Positions 8,499 to 17,228 of a stretch of DNA of 64,000 bases are shown here, piece by piece. The DNA lies in the NCBI GenBank assembly GCA_040219355.1, contig JAVJSN010000001.1, positions 68,625-132,624 of the forward strand. Reading direction: 5' to 3'. The DNA is from MH13 sp040219355 (GTDB lineage: Bacteria; Pseudomonadota; Alphaproteobacteria; Rhizobiales; MH13). Position numbers and translations under genes: made by a program. The notes beneath the pieces are model-generated. The model did not search any database. It saw only the letters and a program-made list of their open reading frames with translations, and had not been told where the DNA came from. Positions within the stretch are counted from its first letter, which is position 1, and each line of letters starts with the position of its first letter.

Positions 8499-8717
8499 AT
8501 GACAAAAGAAGAAGTTTTGGAGTTTCCCGGTGTCGTCACCGAACTCCTGCCCAACGCGACGTTTCGCGTTAAGCTCGAAAACGAGCACGAGATTGTTGCC
8601 CACACCGCTGGCCGCATGCGCAAAAACCGCATTCGTGTGCTTGCCGGTGATAAAGTGCTTGTTGAAATGACGCCCTATGATCTGACCAAGGGCCGCATTA
8701 CCTATCGCTACAAATAG
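8499..8717 (+). CDS. infA: Translation initiation factor IF-1
   Basis: A 72-residue OB-fold protein that binds the A site of the 30S subunit during initiation. The sequence from MTKEEVLEFPGVVTELLPNA through MRKNRIRVLAGDKV to the C-terminal GRITYRYK is the standard bacterial IF-1. AGGA lies six bases before the ATG. The 188 bp upstream of it, after the phosphatase stop, probably hold its own promoter, but I could not define one. Confidence 0.98.
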   Translation: MTKEEVLEFPGVVTELLPNATFRVKLENEHEIVAHTAGRMRKNRIRVLAGDKVLVEMTPYDLTKGRITYRYK

Positions 8718-8789
8718 TATGTCTTTGCCGACCATAGCGCCGAAAGGCCTGTGTCGGCATGGGCCATAATCACCACACAGGAACGCCAC

Positions 8790-9446
8790 GTGCTGTCGCC
8801 TTCGGAACCTTCACGCCCCAAACTGGTGCTCGCCTCGGCCTCGCCGCGGCGCCTGTCGCTGCTGGAGCAGATCGGGCTTGTGCCAGATCGGTTGGAACCG
8901 GCCTATGTGGATGAGGCACCGCAGCGCATGGAGCTGCCGCGCAATTTGGCGGTTCGCCTGGCACGCACCAAAGCGTTGACCGCCCAGCGTCGCATGGCGG
9001 TTGAAGATGATTTTCGCGGTGCGCTGGTTCTGGCCGCCGATACGGTGGTGTCGGTGGGACGCCGCATTTTGCCGAAAGCGGAAACCCGCGAGCAGGCGCA
9101 GCGCTGCCTCGAATTGCTCTCTGGTCGGGCGCACCGAGTGTATACCGCCATCGCGCTGGTCGACACCAAGGAGAACCTTCACAGCCGTCTGGTGGAAACG
9201 CGGGTGCGCTTCAAGCGTCTGTCGCGCGCTGATGTGGCAGCCTATCTGACGACCATGGAGTGGGACGGCAAAGCGGGGGGGTATGCCATTCAAGGCAGTG
9301 CTGGAGCCTTTGTGGTGCAAATGGTTGGCTCCTACAGCAGCGTTGTGGGTCTGCCGCTTTACGAAACTGCGCAGATGCTCACGGGCAATGGCCTGCCGGT
9401 CATCGAGGCTTGGCAAGAAACAGCGCCCGAAGCACAGTCGGCGTAA
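8790..9446 (+). CDS. maf: Maf-family nucleotide pyrophosphatase
   Basis: A 218-residue Maf protein, a house-cleaning NTP pyrophosphatase acting on non-canonical or m7G/dTTP-type nucleotides. The N-terminal LVLASASPRRLSLLEQIG, the central LAADTVVS and the EWDGKAGGYAIQGSAG strand are the family landmarks. The GTG at 8790 was chosen because ACAGGA lies upstream at good spacing; a GTG at 8751 in the same frame would add 13 residues before the conserved start. yacG follows after 24 bp, as in other Rhizobiales. Confidence 0.93.
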   Translation: MLSPSEPSRPKLVLASASPRRLSLLEQIGLVPDRLEPAYVDEAPQRMELPRNLAVRLARTKALTAQRRMAVEDDFRGALVLAADTVVSVGRRILPKAETREQAQRCLELLSGRAHRVYTAIALVDTKENLHSRLVETRVRFKRLSRADVAAYLTTMEWDGKAGGYAIQGSAGAFVVQMVGSYSSVVGLPLYETAQMLTGNGLPVIEAWQETAPEAQSA

Positions 9447-9470
9447 TGCGCTGCGCACGGTAGGCCCGGC

Positions 9471-9698
9471 ATGAGCAACCAAACCGCCAACAAAGACTGT
9501 CCGGTTTGTGGCAAGCCCACGGCCAAAGAGCATGCGCCGTTTTGTTCAGCGCGATGCAAGGACGTCGACCTCAACCGGTGGTTGAGTGGTGGCTATTCAA
9601 TCCCCGGGACCCCGGATGATGATAGCGAAGGCACTGAAAACCCCGACTTCGCGGAAAATGCGAACGATTTTTTCCCAGCTGGCAAAACCCAGCACTAA
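9471..9698 (+). CDS. yacG: DNA gyrase inhibitor YacG (zinc ribbon)
   Basis: A 75-residue protein with the four-cysteine zinc site CPVCGKP and FCSARCKDVDLNRWL, followed by an acidic tail. E. coli YacG binds GyrB and inhibits supercoiling; this homologue is recognised by motif and by its place after maf. The C-terminal acidic region (DDDSEGTENPDF) is also typical. Confidence 0.93.
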   Translation: MSNQTANKDCPVCGKPTAKEHAPFCSARCKDVDLNRWLSGGYSIPGTPDDDSEGTENPDFAENANDFFPAGKTQH

Positions 9699-9758
9699 CG
9701 GTTTTATACGTACGTAATTTAACGAGTTCTTAGCCTTCCTCCCCACATATTGCCCGCA

Positions 9759-9783
9759 AATAACACGCTTAGGTTGTGTTATT
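9759..9783. promoter_or_regulatory. Inverted repeat in the leader of the chemoreceptor gene
   Basis: AATAACAC (9759-9766) and GTGTTATT (9776-9783) are perfect inverse arms with a 9-nt loop, ending about 16 bases before the ribosome-binding AAAGGGGA of the chemoreceptor. A separate TACGTACGTA palindrome lies at 9707-9716. Either could be an operator; the first could also form an RNA hairpin. Confidence 0.4.
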
Positions 9784-9811
9784 GTTTGCTTATGCAAAGG
9801 GGACGATTGAA

Positions 9812-11818
9812 ATGAACACGACGCTTTCGCTCAAACACATGATCTTCGCAGGCTTTGGATTGGTCCTGGCCCTCTTGATCGTTTTGTCCGTGATTTCGCT
9901 GCGCGGCACCAGCACGATTGGTCATGATTTCACCGACTATCGCCAGGCGGCTCGCGAAAGCTTGCTGGTCAACGAGGCGACGCAAGACCTGCTCTCTGTT
10001 CGGTTGGGCGTCATGCAATACCGCGTCAACAACAGCCAAGAGTTTGCTGATCAGGTGCGCGAGGGTATCGCTGCGCTTGGCGTTCTAAAGAACGAGTTGG
10101 CCGAGTTCATGGTCGATGAAACCCAAGCGCAACAGATCACCAATCTATCAGGTTTGCTCGATTCCTACGGGACGGGTTTCGAACAGGTGGTTGTCGCTCA
10201 AACGCAACGCAACGATCTTGTGCCCCTGCTCGATGAAAGCGGCCGAGAGGCACGATCGGCCATGAGTGAGCTTATGAGCGAGGCTAACAATAGTGGCAAC
10301 GCTGATGCGGCCTACCTTGCCGGCGTTGTCCAACAGCATCTGATGCTCGCGCGGTATTACGGTGAGAAATATCTCCTTGAAAACCGCCCTTCTGATCAAC
10401 AGCGCACGTTGGAGGAGCTTGATCTTGCCGCGGCCTCTGCACAATCGCTGGAGCGTTTTGCGCGTGGTTCTTCATTTGCAGGCCTTTTGGACACGTATCG
10501 GGCGCACATCGATGAATTTCAACGTCTGTTCGTCGCCATCACCGACATCATCGTCGTTCGCAACGACATCCTTTCCAACCAGCTCGACACCATCGGCCCG
10601 CAGTTGGCGGAGGGCTACGCGACAGCGCTGCAGACCGTGGTCGACACGCAAAACACCGTTGGGCCCCGTGCCGCTGCCGAAGTGGCAAGCATCAGCCGAA
10701 CAACAATGATCATCGCCGTCGTCGCCGTGCTCCTGGGCGCCATTGCAGCATTCTTCATTGGCCGTTCGATCGCACGCTCCATTGCAAACGTGGTCTCTCA
10801 AATGAACGCTCTTGCGCAAGGAGAGTTGGACATCGCCATCGACGGCGAGACCCGCAAAGACGAGCTTGGAGATATGGCCCGTGCGTTGCTGGTTTTTCAG
10901 CAGAACGGACGAGAAAAAGTGCGGCTTGAAGCCAGCCAAGAAGAACAGGCGCGCCTGGCAGAGGAAGAGAAGCGCCGCACCATGCATGACATGGCCGACG
11001 CGTTTGAGGCCAATGTGAATGACGTGGTTGGTGCGGTGTCCAGTGCCGCTGAACAGATGGTCAGCCTCGCGCAGATGCTTTCTGAAGCGGCAAGCCGAGC
11101 CGGCGAACGCTCAACAGCTGTGGCGGCCGCATCTGAAGAGGCATCCACCAACGTTGAGACAGTGGCAGCAGCATCTGAAGAGATGACCAACTCCATCGCC
11201 GAGGTATCACAGCGGATTGCTGATACCGCCAACATGACCGATGAGGCAGCGCGCGGCGCAGAGCACACAACCGCGACGGTGGCCAAACTGTCCACCAGCG
11301 CCCAAACCATTGGCGATGTGATTTCGATGATTTCGGATATCGCTGAACAGACCAACCTGTTGGCACTCAACGCCACCATTGAGGCCGCGCGTGCCGGTGA
11401 AGCTGGCAAGGGCTTTGCGGTTGTCGCCAGCGAGGTTAAGAGCCTGGCCAATCAAACCGCCAAAGCAACAGAAGAGATTTCGGCGCAGATCACTGGCATG
11501 CAAGACAACACCAACGCCGTGGTGGAATCGATCGACAAGATTGGAACCATGATCCAAGAGCTGAACGGCACCTCATCCTCCATCGCTGCGGCGGTTGAAG
11601 AACAGCATTCGGCGACCGAGGAGATCGCCCGCAACACACAGCAAGCCGCTGATGGCACGCGCGAGGTTTCCTCCAACATCACTGAGGTTTCGACGGCTGT
11701 TCAGGAAACCGGCCAGGCCGCAGGTGAAATGCTTGCTGCGTCCTCGCAATTGGCTTCTGAGGCAGAGCGGCTACGCGATAATGTCGCTGATTTTTTGCGC
11801 AACGTGCGCGCGGCCTAA
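9812..11818 (+). CDS. Methyl-accepting chemotaxis protein, single large periplasmic sensor
   Basis: A 668-residue transmembrane chemoreceptor. Layout: TM1 about residues 8-30; a long all-helical periplasmic region of about 265 residues, similar in size to HBM-type sensors; TM2 about 297-318 (MIIAVVAVLLGAIAAFFIG); HAMP about 319-372; then the cytoplasmic signalling coiled coil, whose hairpin tip near residues 510-545 contains EQTNLLALNATIEAARAGE and FAVVASEVKSLA, the CheA/CheW contact site. There is no C-terminal CheR-binding pentapeptide. AAAGGGGA precedes the ATG. It is a lone receptor with no che genes beside it; the ligand is unknown. Confidence 0.93.
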   Translation: MNTTLSLKHMIFAGFGLVLALLIVLSVISLRGTSTIGHDFTDYRQAARESLLVNEATQDLLSVRLGVMQYRVNNSQEFADQVREGIAALGVLKNELAEFMVDETQAQQITNLSGLLDSYGTGFEQVVVAQTQRNDLVPLLDESGREARSAMSELMSEANNSGNADAAYLAGVVQQHLMLARYYGEKYLLENRPSDQQRTLEELDLAAASAQSLERFARGSSFAGLLDTYRAHIDEFQRLFVAITDIIVVRNDILSNQLDTIGPQLAEGYATALQTVVDTQNTVGPRAAAEVASISRTTMIIAVVAVLLGAIAAFFIGRSIARSIANVVSQMNALAQGELDIAIDGETRKDELGDMARALLVFQQNGREKVRLEASQEEQARLAEEEKRRTMHDMADAFEANVNDVVGAVSSAAEQMVSLAQMLSEAASRAGERSTAVAAASEEASTNVETVAAASEEMTNSIAEVSQRIADTANMTDEAARGAEHTTATVAKLSTSAQTIGDVISMISDIAEQTNLLALNATIEAARAGEAGKGFAVVASEVKSLANQTAKATEEISAQITGMQDNTNAVVESIDKIGTMIQELNGTSSSIAAAVEEQHSATEEIARNTQQAADGTREVSSNITEVSTAVQETGQAAGEMLAASSQLASEAERLRDNVADFLRNVRAA

Positions 11819-11842
11819 GCGCCACACGAATGCCAAACACGA

Positions 11843-11873
11843 CGCCGTCGCGCCCACGGAGCGGCGGTTTTTT
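11843..11873 (+). terminator. Probable terminator after the chemoreceptor
   Basis: CGCCG (11843-11847) can pair with CGGCG (11862-11866), followed by G and six T residues. The stem is short, with a 14-nt loop, so the call is moderate. Confidence 0.45.
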
Positions 11874-11967
11874 GTTGGCCCAAATCCGCTTGCGCTGACC
11901 GGGGCGTTTGCCTATAAGGCGCTTCGTGATGCTGATGACTGGCGCCCGCGCCTCGCCAGCACCACGC

Positions 11968-12043
11968 GCCCAGGTAGCTCAGTTGGTAGAGCACGCGATT
12001 GAAAATCGCGGTGTCGGTGGTTCGAACCCGCCCCTGGGCACCA
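11968..12043 (+). tRNA. tRNA-Phe (anticodon GAA)
   Basis: Complete cloverleaf: acceptor GCCCAGG with CCTGGGC, D-arm AGCTCAGTTGGTAGAGC, anticodon stem-loop CGCGA-TTGAAAA-TCGCG with GAA at 34-36, variable loop, T-arm GGTTCGAACC, discriminator A and an encoded CCA. Confidence 0.96.
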
Positions 12044-12311
12044 TGTGTCCCCGCTCCGCGCCGTTGGAGCGACCGCGCCATTCCCTGTTCCGATTCTTCC
12101 TTTGGTTGTGCCTGAAGCACAGAGCCAACAGATATGGCACGACCACTCGTTGCAGCAGCTCCGTGCCGTTGGCACGACCGTCAGGTCATTGACAAAAAGC
12201 AACAGCATTTCGCCTCCAGATTGCATAAGAGGACACTCATGGATTGCCGTACCCTCCATTTGAAAGCGAACATCGCTTGGGTGCGGCCATTGCCGGGGCA
12301 AGAGGCGCATA

Positions 12312-13445
12312 ATGACGTGGCTTCGCTACTATTACCAACCATCCATTCAAGCTGTGGCTATTGCTGCTCTGTGTTTTGGCGGCTTGGCGCTGTGGATCAT
12401 TCCAACCGTTGTCTTTCTGATAAACGGCATCGCCGATGAGGTTGCGCCAGACTTTGTCGGCGTTGAGCAAGACATGCCGTTCGAAGATGGCCCGCTTTTT
12501 TTCTCATCAGCATTGATGCTTGTCGTGATCACGCTTTGGGTTGCCATGGTGGCCATGAGCCTTGGGGCCACGCCTGCTCAGGCCCACCTGCTTTCTTCTT
12601 TCGTTGAGCCACAACCGCTTTGGGTGCTGGTTGGTGGCGTTATTGGTGTTGGCATGTTGATTGCTGCTGTGGCCAACGTGGCGCACGAATTTTGCCATCG
12701 GCTCCACAGTCCAGTTCAGCGCTTTCTCGGACAGGTTCTGTTGGCTCTGGCGCTGCATCCCAGCCTGCCGATCGAGCATGTTTTTGGCCATCATCGCAAT
12801 GTTGGAACACGCGACGACCCGGCGACAGCGCAACGCAGCGAAGGGTTTTGGCGGTATTTTCTGCGTTCGGCTTGCGGCACCTTTGTCAACGCACACCGCT
12901 TTGAGAAACGGCGGCTGCGCGACCGTCGCCTGGCGGCTCGCCTTGCCTACAACCGGACGTATCAGGGCTATGGGGTGCTGGCTGCCTGGTGGCTTAGTGC
13001 ACTTGCCTTGGGCGGGATTCCCGGACTGCTTGGCTTTGTTCTGGTCGGTTTGGTTGGCATGGTGAATGTCGAGCTTTTTCAGTACATCAGCCACTATGGG
13101 CTGGTCCGCGTGCCCGGCACACCGGTGCGTGCTGATCATTCCTGGGAGTGGTCGCGCGTTGCCACATCCAGTTTCATGCTGAACCTATCGCGACATGGTG
13201 CCCACCATCTCAATGGCACCAAGAGTTATTGGCAGCTGAATTTCTCCGTGCAGTCGCCAACCTATCCGCTGGGACCGAACCTGATGGCGTTTGCAGCTCT
13301 TTTTCCACCAGTATTTCACCAAATTGCCAAACCAGCTTTGGCCGATTGGGATCGCCGATTTGCAACTGCGGCTGAGAAGGCCTACGCGGCTGAAACTTCC
13401 CAACTGTCTGCACGCCATCGACGCCACGTCGAAAGCCAAACGTAA
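12312..13445 (+). CDS. AlkB-like membrane di-iron monooxygenase / desaturase
   Basis: A 377-residue integral membrane protein with the four histidine clusters of the alkane hydroxylase branch of the membrane fatty-acid desaturase superfamily: HEFCH (residues 125-129), EHVFGHH (155-161) followed by DDPATAQRSEGFW, SHYGL (260-264) and RHGAHH (294-299). These ligate the non-haem di-iron centre. Hydrophobic segments near 10-40, 62-83, 105-122 and 222-256 give the expected transmembrane framework. No rubredoxin gene is adjacent, so the electron donor must be elsewhere. The MMPL exporter gene begins 25 bp downstream, which suggests that the product is a lipid or long-chain compound that is then exported. 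AAGAGG lies before the ATG. Substrate is unknown; alkane use should not be assumed. Confidence 0.85.
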   Translation: MTWLRYYYQPSIQAVAIAALCFGGLALWIIPTVVFLINGIADEVAPDFVGVEQDMPFEDGPLFFSSALMLVVITLWVAMVAMSLGATPAQAHLLSSFVEPQPLWVLVGGVIGVGMLIAAVANVAHEFCHRLHSPVQRFLGQVLLALALHPSLPIEHVFGHHRNVGTRDDPATAQRSEGFWRYFLRSACGTFVNAHRFEKRRLRDRRLAARLAYNRTYQGYGVLAAWWLSALALGGIPGLLGFVLVGLVGMVNVELFQYISHYGLVRVPGTPVRADHSWEWSRVATSSFMLNLSRHGAHHLNGTKSYWQLNFSVQSPTYPLGPNLMAFAALFPPVFHQIAKPALADWDRRFATAAEKAYAAETSQLSARHRRHVESQT

Positions 13446-13470
13446 CCGCCGCTTCCGTGGGGTCTTTTTG

Positions 13471-15735
13471 ATGCAATTTTTGCCGCTTTTTGCGCTTAAG
13501 CGCCCGTTTGTGGCGGCGTTGTGTGCGGCCCTCTTGTCGTTGCTTGCGGCCGCAGGATTGATGCGGCTCGGTTTCGACGATGGCATGGAAAGTGCCTTCG
13601 CTGGGCAGACACAGATATACCAGAACTATGTTGTCAATCGCGATCGATTCACGCCAGCAGAGGGCGATATTGCGGTCATTTTTGACTCCGAACGCCCTCT
13701 TTCCGGTGCGCAATTGCAGAACGTGCGCAATTTTGCGCTTGAGGCGGCGTTTGCACCGCACGTTGATTCAACGTTCTCCTTGTTTGCTCTGCGCACGCCA
13801 CCATCGGACGGGTCTGCGTCACAACCGTTCTTACCGCTTGACCTTGGTGCCGTAGAGGATGTCAGCTCCTTGCTGGAAACAGCGCGGGGCCATCCACTTG
13901 GCGGTGATCGCTTGGTGTCAACCGATCACCGCCAAATGTTGGTTCTGGTGACCTTGCGGCCCCAGGAATCCAACCTTGAAGCCGCCCGAGAAGCGATTGC
14001 CACACTTGAAAGCCTGGTCACTGAAACACGCGCGTTGGACCCAACGCTATCGGCAACGCTGACCGGCATGGTGCCGATCCGGCAAGTCGTGATCGACGGA
14101 CTACTGCGCGACCTTCTGATGCTCAACGCCATCGGCATCGGCATTGGATCGCTCATTTGCGTGGTGGCACTGCGCTCGGTGATCCTCGCGCTCCTAACCG
14201 GGGTTCCAGCTTCGCTGGCCTTGTTGTGGGTTCTTGGGACAATGGGGTGGCTTGGATTAGAAATCAACACGGTCACCAACGCCATTCCAGTCCTGATCTT
14301 GGTGCTGGCACTTTGCGACAGTTTGCACCTTACCTACGAGGTCCGCCGCCAAGCGCCACATCATGAGGAACTGGTGGATGCTGTCAGAGAAGCAGTTCTT
14401 CGGGTTGCACCAGCCTGCGCACTGACCTCTTTCACGACAGCCATTGCGTTCGCCGCATTGCTGATTTCACCATCTGAACTGGTGCGTAGCCTTGGCTGGT
14501 CTGGTGTTTTGGCCACACTGATCTCACTGGTAGCCGTGCTTCTGACGCACCCGTTGGTGTTCTTGGCTGCAAGCCGCACGCCGGTTCTGCGTGACGCTCT
14601 GACGACCTTGATGTTGCGCGCGCCAGCGCGGTCGTTTGCCGCCTTGCAAGGCCATTGGCTTTGGCGCTTTGCCGTTGGCCACGCGCGCGCTGTGGCTGGG
14701 CTATCGTTGTTGGTTCTGGTGGTCGCACTGGGTCTTTTCAGCCAGGCCCGGCCAGAGTATTCGTTCCTTGAAAATATTTCACCGCGCAATGAAGCCTTGC
14801 AAGCACTGCACCAGGTTGACGTCAACATGACACCGACCGCTGCCATCGACATTCCTCTGCGGCTGGACGATGCAGGCGGTCTGGCTCAAATCTCTGTGGT
14901 TGAAGCAGCAGCCCGAAGCGCCTTGCCCGAAGCCAAGGTTACTTCGCTTCTTGATCTGGCGGCATGGGCCAACTTGCCCCGGCAAACAGCAAGCTTAGAA
15001 ACGCTTGCGCCAATCCTTGATCGCCTGAGCGACACCCAGCGCCTGCGCTATGTTTCGCAGGACCGGGCCTGGACCTTGGTGCGCCTCTATGTGCCCGACC
15101 GAGGTGCCCAAGTTACACAGACGATGCTTGATGACTTGCAGCAGACTTTCAACGAAGTCGAATTTTCGCCCAACGCTTTGGAGCAGCCAACGGGCCTGCT
15201 CGCTATGTCATCGACGTCAAGTCTTGCGATGATCGGGCATCTCAACATCAGCTTCACCGTTGCCGTGTTGGCGGCTGGGTTGTTCATAGCAATATGGTTT
15301 CGCAATCCCTGGTATGGTCTGGTGGCGTTGGTGCCGAACGTTTTGCCGATTGTTTGTGTGGGTGCTTGGCTGTATCTGAGCGGCAATGGCCTGCAGTTCT
15401 CAAGCGCCATTGCGCTGACGATTGCCTTTGGAATCGCGGTCGATGACACTGTGCACGTCTTGAACCGGCTGAGCTTAACCGCACCGCGCGAAAGGCCCTT
15501 CGATCTGCGAAGTGTGCGCCAGGTTTTTCATGACCTTGCACCCGTGCTGGTGACGACAACGGTGGTATTAGCATTCGGAATGCTGGGAAGCCAATTCAGC
15601 GCTGTGCCTACAATCGCATATTTCGGTATTTTGTGCATTGCCGTATTTGCCTTGGCCCTAATTGCGGTGTTGGTTGTGTTGCCGGCAGTGATGCTATCAC
15701 CCCGCCCGTCCAAAGTGCTTCAAGAGATCGTGTGA
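13471..15735 (+). CDS. MMPL/RND-superfamily lipid exporter
   Basis: A 754-residue RND-type permease of the MMPL / sterol-sensing group. It has the internal two-fold repeat: TM1 (residues about 12-32), a large periplasmic loop, a TM bundle containing ILVLALCDSLHLTYEV, then a second half opening at ARPEYSFLENISPRNEAL with TMs ending in TIAFGIAVDDTVHVLNRL, the proton-relay Asp pair being in that motif. Members of this branch move hydrophobic molecules such as hopanoids, mycolates or siderophores using the proton gradient. No membrane-fusion or TolC partner is nearby, which fits the MMPL type. It lies between the AlkB-like oxygenase and a small secreted protein whose ATG overlaps its TGA. Confidence 0.88.
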   Translation: MQFLPLFALKRPFVAALCAALLSLLAAAGLMRLGFDDGMESAFAGQTQIYQNYVVNRDRFTPAEGDIAVIFDSERPLSGAQLQNVRNFALEAAFAPHVDSTFSLFALRTPPSDGSASQPFLPLDLGAVEDVSSLLETARGHPLGGDRLVSTDHRQMLVLVTLRPQESNLEAAREAIATLESLVTETRALDPTLSATLTGMVPIRQVVIDGLLRDLLMLNAIGIGIGSLICVVALRSVILALLTGVPASLALLWVLGTMGWLGLEINTVTNAIPVLILVLALCDSLHLTYEVRRQAPHHEELVDAVREAVLRVAPACALTSFTTAIAFAALLISPSELVRSLGWSGVLATLISLVAVLLTHPLVFLAASRTPVLRDALTTLMLRAPARSFAALQGHWLWRFAVGHARAVAGLSLLVLVVALGLFSQARPEYSFLENISPRNEALQALHQVDVNMTPTAAIDIPLRLDDAGGLAQISVVEAAARSALPEAKVTSLLDLAAWANLPRQTASLETLAPILDRLSDTQRLRYVSQDRAWTLVRLYVPDRGAQVTQTMLDDLQQTFNEVEFSPNALEQPTGLLAMSSTSSLAMIGHLNISFTVAVLAAGLFIAIWFRNPWYGLVALVPNVLPIVCVGAWLYLSGNGLQFSSAIALTIAFGIAVDDTVHVLNRLSLTAPRERPFDLRSVRQVFHDLAPVLVTTTVVLAFGMLGSQFSAVPTIAYFGILCIAVFALALIAVLVVLPAVMLSPRPSKVLQEIV

Positions 15736-16259
15736 TGCCTCAGTCTTTTCTACCTGGCTTCATCCTTTTTGCACTGCTGGCTGCGCCACAACCCCTGGCG
15801 CATAGCCAAGACACTTATGCCTGGCAAGATCTGGCTGGCACCTGGCGCGGCGAGGGTTTGCTTCGCGCCGCGCCAGAGGCGGACCTGGAGCAGGGCGTGT
15901 GCCGCTTCGACATCGAAGCCAGCAGTGACAACACCCTTACCCTTTCAGGGCGATGTGCCACCGCAGCACAAACCGGTCAGGTGTCCACACAGATCAATCG
16001 CAGCGACAACGGCACGATCACTGGCAGCGCAACATCGCCTTTGGTAGCCGCCCCGGTTGCCCTTTCCGGGACGCAATCAGGCGGCACGCTTGCCTTGTCC
16101 TCGACTGCGCCGGTTGAGATGGAAGGTCAGTCCTACACGGTGTCTTCGCAGATTGATGGCTGGTTGGGCGACGGCGTTTTCACGCTTATCCAACGATTGG
16201 CACAACCTGACACCGCGCCAGTGGTGGTGATGCAAATGCGGTTCACCCGATCACCCTGA
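15735..16259 (+). CDS. Secreted hypothetical protein of the AlkB-MMPL operon
   Basis: A 174-residue protein whose ATG overlaps the MMPL stop (TGATG), implying coupled translation. It has a signal peptide (FLPGFILFALLAAPQPLAHS) and a mature part with LAGTWRGEGLLR followed by alternating polar strands, suggesting a small beta-barrel or lipocalin-like fold. GTWRGEG-type openings are common in periplasmic proteins that bind or accompany lipids, but I cannot name a family. Its place makes it a candidate periplasmic acceptor for whatever the exporter moves. Confidence 0.7.
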   Translation: MPQSFLPGFILFALLAAPQPLAHSQDTYAWQDLAGTWRGEGLLRAAPEADLEQGVCRFDIEASSDNTLTLSGRCATAAQTGQVSTQINRSDNGTITGSATSPLVAAPVALSGTQSGGTLALSSTAPVEMEGQSYTVSSQIDGWLGDGVFTLIQRLAQPDTAPVVVMQMRFTRSP

Positions 16260-16338
16260 AGCCTTGAACCCGCCCATCACATCGCCATATCGCCGGTAGG
16301 ATATTTTTCCCTGTTAACCGCCGATGAGGACGACCAAT

Positions 16339-17136
16339 ATGCGCGATGCTAAAGCCCTTCTTGACCAATTTCTTGGCCAGGTAGACCTGTCCAGTTTGAC
16401 CGGCCAGCAAGGGGCGGCACAAACGCAATCTGGTCGTGACGCTCAGCAAAGCGGCGCGGCAGGTGGGTTGAACCTAGACAGTTTGCTGTCAGGTCGCGGC
16501 GGTCTGGCAACCGGTGCGGTTGCCGGTGGTTTGGTCGGTCTGTTGCTGGGCGGCAAGAAGCCGAAAAAGATTGCAAAATCTGCGCTCAAAGTTGGTGGCG
16601 CAGCGCTTGTTGGTGGCCTCGCCTATAAGGCCTGGAAAGACTATCAAGCTGGTCAAGCACCAGGCGCGACACCGCCGTCCAATCCGCCTGCAGCCGCTGG
16701 TGGTGGATCAGCCGCGCCGCTTCCCATTGAAGATGCATCTGGCACCGGATTTTTGCCGGACGATGCTGATGCTCAGGAAAAACTCAGCCGATCGCTGATT
16801 GCCGCCATGATCGGCGCCGCCAAAGCCGATGGTCATGTGACGGATGAAGAGCGTGCCCGCATTGGCGGCGCGTTGGATAAACTCACCATCGAAGGCGACC
16901 AACGCACGTTCATCCAGGAGGAGCTGGCGAAGCCACTGGACGTGGGAGCCATAGCAAGCATGGCCTCCAGCGAGGAGCACAAAGTTGAAATTTACGCCGC
17001 CTCGCTGATTGCAGTCGATCCCGAAGGACCAGCCGAAAAAGGCTATCTGGCTATGCTCGCCGCTCGCCTTGGCCTGGATCCAAAACTGGTTGAGCATTTG
17101 CACGCCAACGCCGACAAGTTGCTTGTAGACGCTTAG
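16339..17136 (+). CDS. DUF533 / TerB-like membrane protein
   Basis: A 265-residue protein of the YebE/DUF533 type. The N-terminus is polar (MRDAKALLDQFLGQVDLSSL), then comes a glycine-rich hydrophobic stretch (TGAVAGGLVGLLLGGKKPKK) that may be a membrane segment, a Pro/Ala linker, and a C-terminal TerB-like helical domain (SLIAAMIGAAKADGHVTDEE ... RLGLDPKLVEHLHANAD). Function is unknown; family members are often membrane-associated and metal-binding candidates through acidic residues such as DGHVTDEE. ATG 16339 was chosen over 16324 as the better start for the conserved region. Confidence 0.85.
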   Translation: MRDAKALLDQFLGQVDLSSLTGQQGAAQTQSGRDAQQSGAAGGLNLDSLLSGRGGLATGAVAGGLVGLLLGGKKPKKIAKSALKVGGAALVGGLAYKAWKDYQAGQAPGATPPSNPPAAAGGGSAAPLPIEDASGTGFLPDDADAQEKLSRSLIAAMIGAAKADGHVTDEERARIGGALDKLTIEGDQRTFIQEELAKPLDVGAIASMASSEEHKVEIYAASLIAVDPEGPAEKGYLAMLAARLGLDPKLVEHLHANADKLLVDA

Positions 17137-17163
17137 TTTAGTCTTAGCCTCTGCTCTTAAATT

Positions 17164-17227
17164 GGCCTTGCAAGGCTCTCGCGACCATGAAAACAACGGC
17201 GTGTTGAACTGCTTGCAAGGCCTTTTT
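17164..17227 (+). promoter_or_regulatory. Long hairpin with T-run covering the DUF2165 ribosome-binding site
   Basis: GGCCTTGCAAG (17164-17174) and CTTGCAAGGCC (17212-17222) are exact 11-bp inverse arms around 37 nt, and five T residues follow, one base before the ATG at 17229. It could terminate DUF533 transcription. The only ribosome-binding candidate for DUF2165 (AAGG, 17217-17220) lies inside the 3' arm, so folding would also block its translation. Each arm contains the self-complementary core CTTGCAAG. Confidence 0.65.
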
Positions 17228-17228
17228 C

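Noticed and set aside
12163..12175. Hairpin GTGCC-GTT-GGCAC between tRNA-Phe and the AlkB-like gene
   Set aside because: A 5-bp stem without T-run is expected by chance; nothing else was evident in this 268-bp gap.
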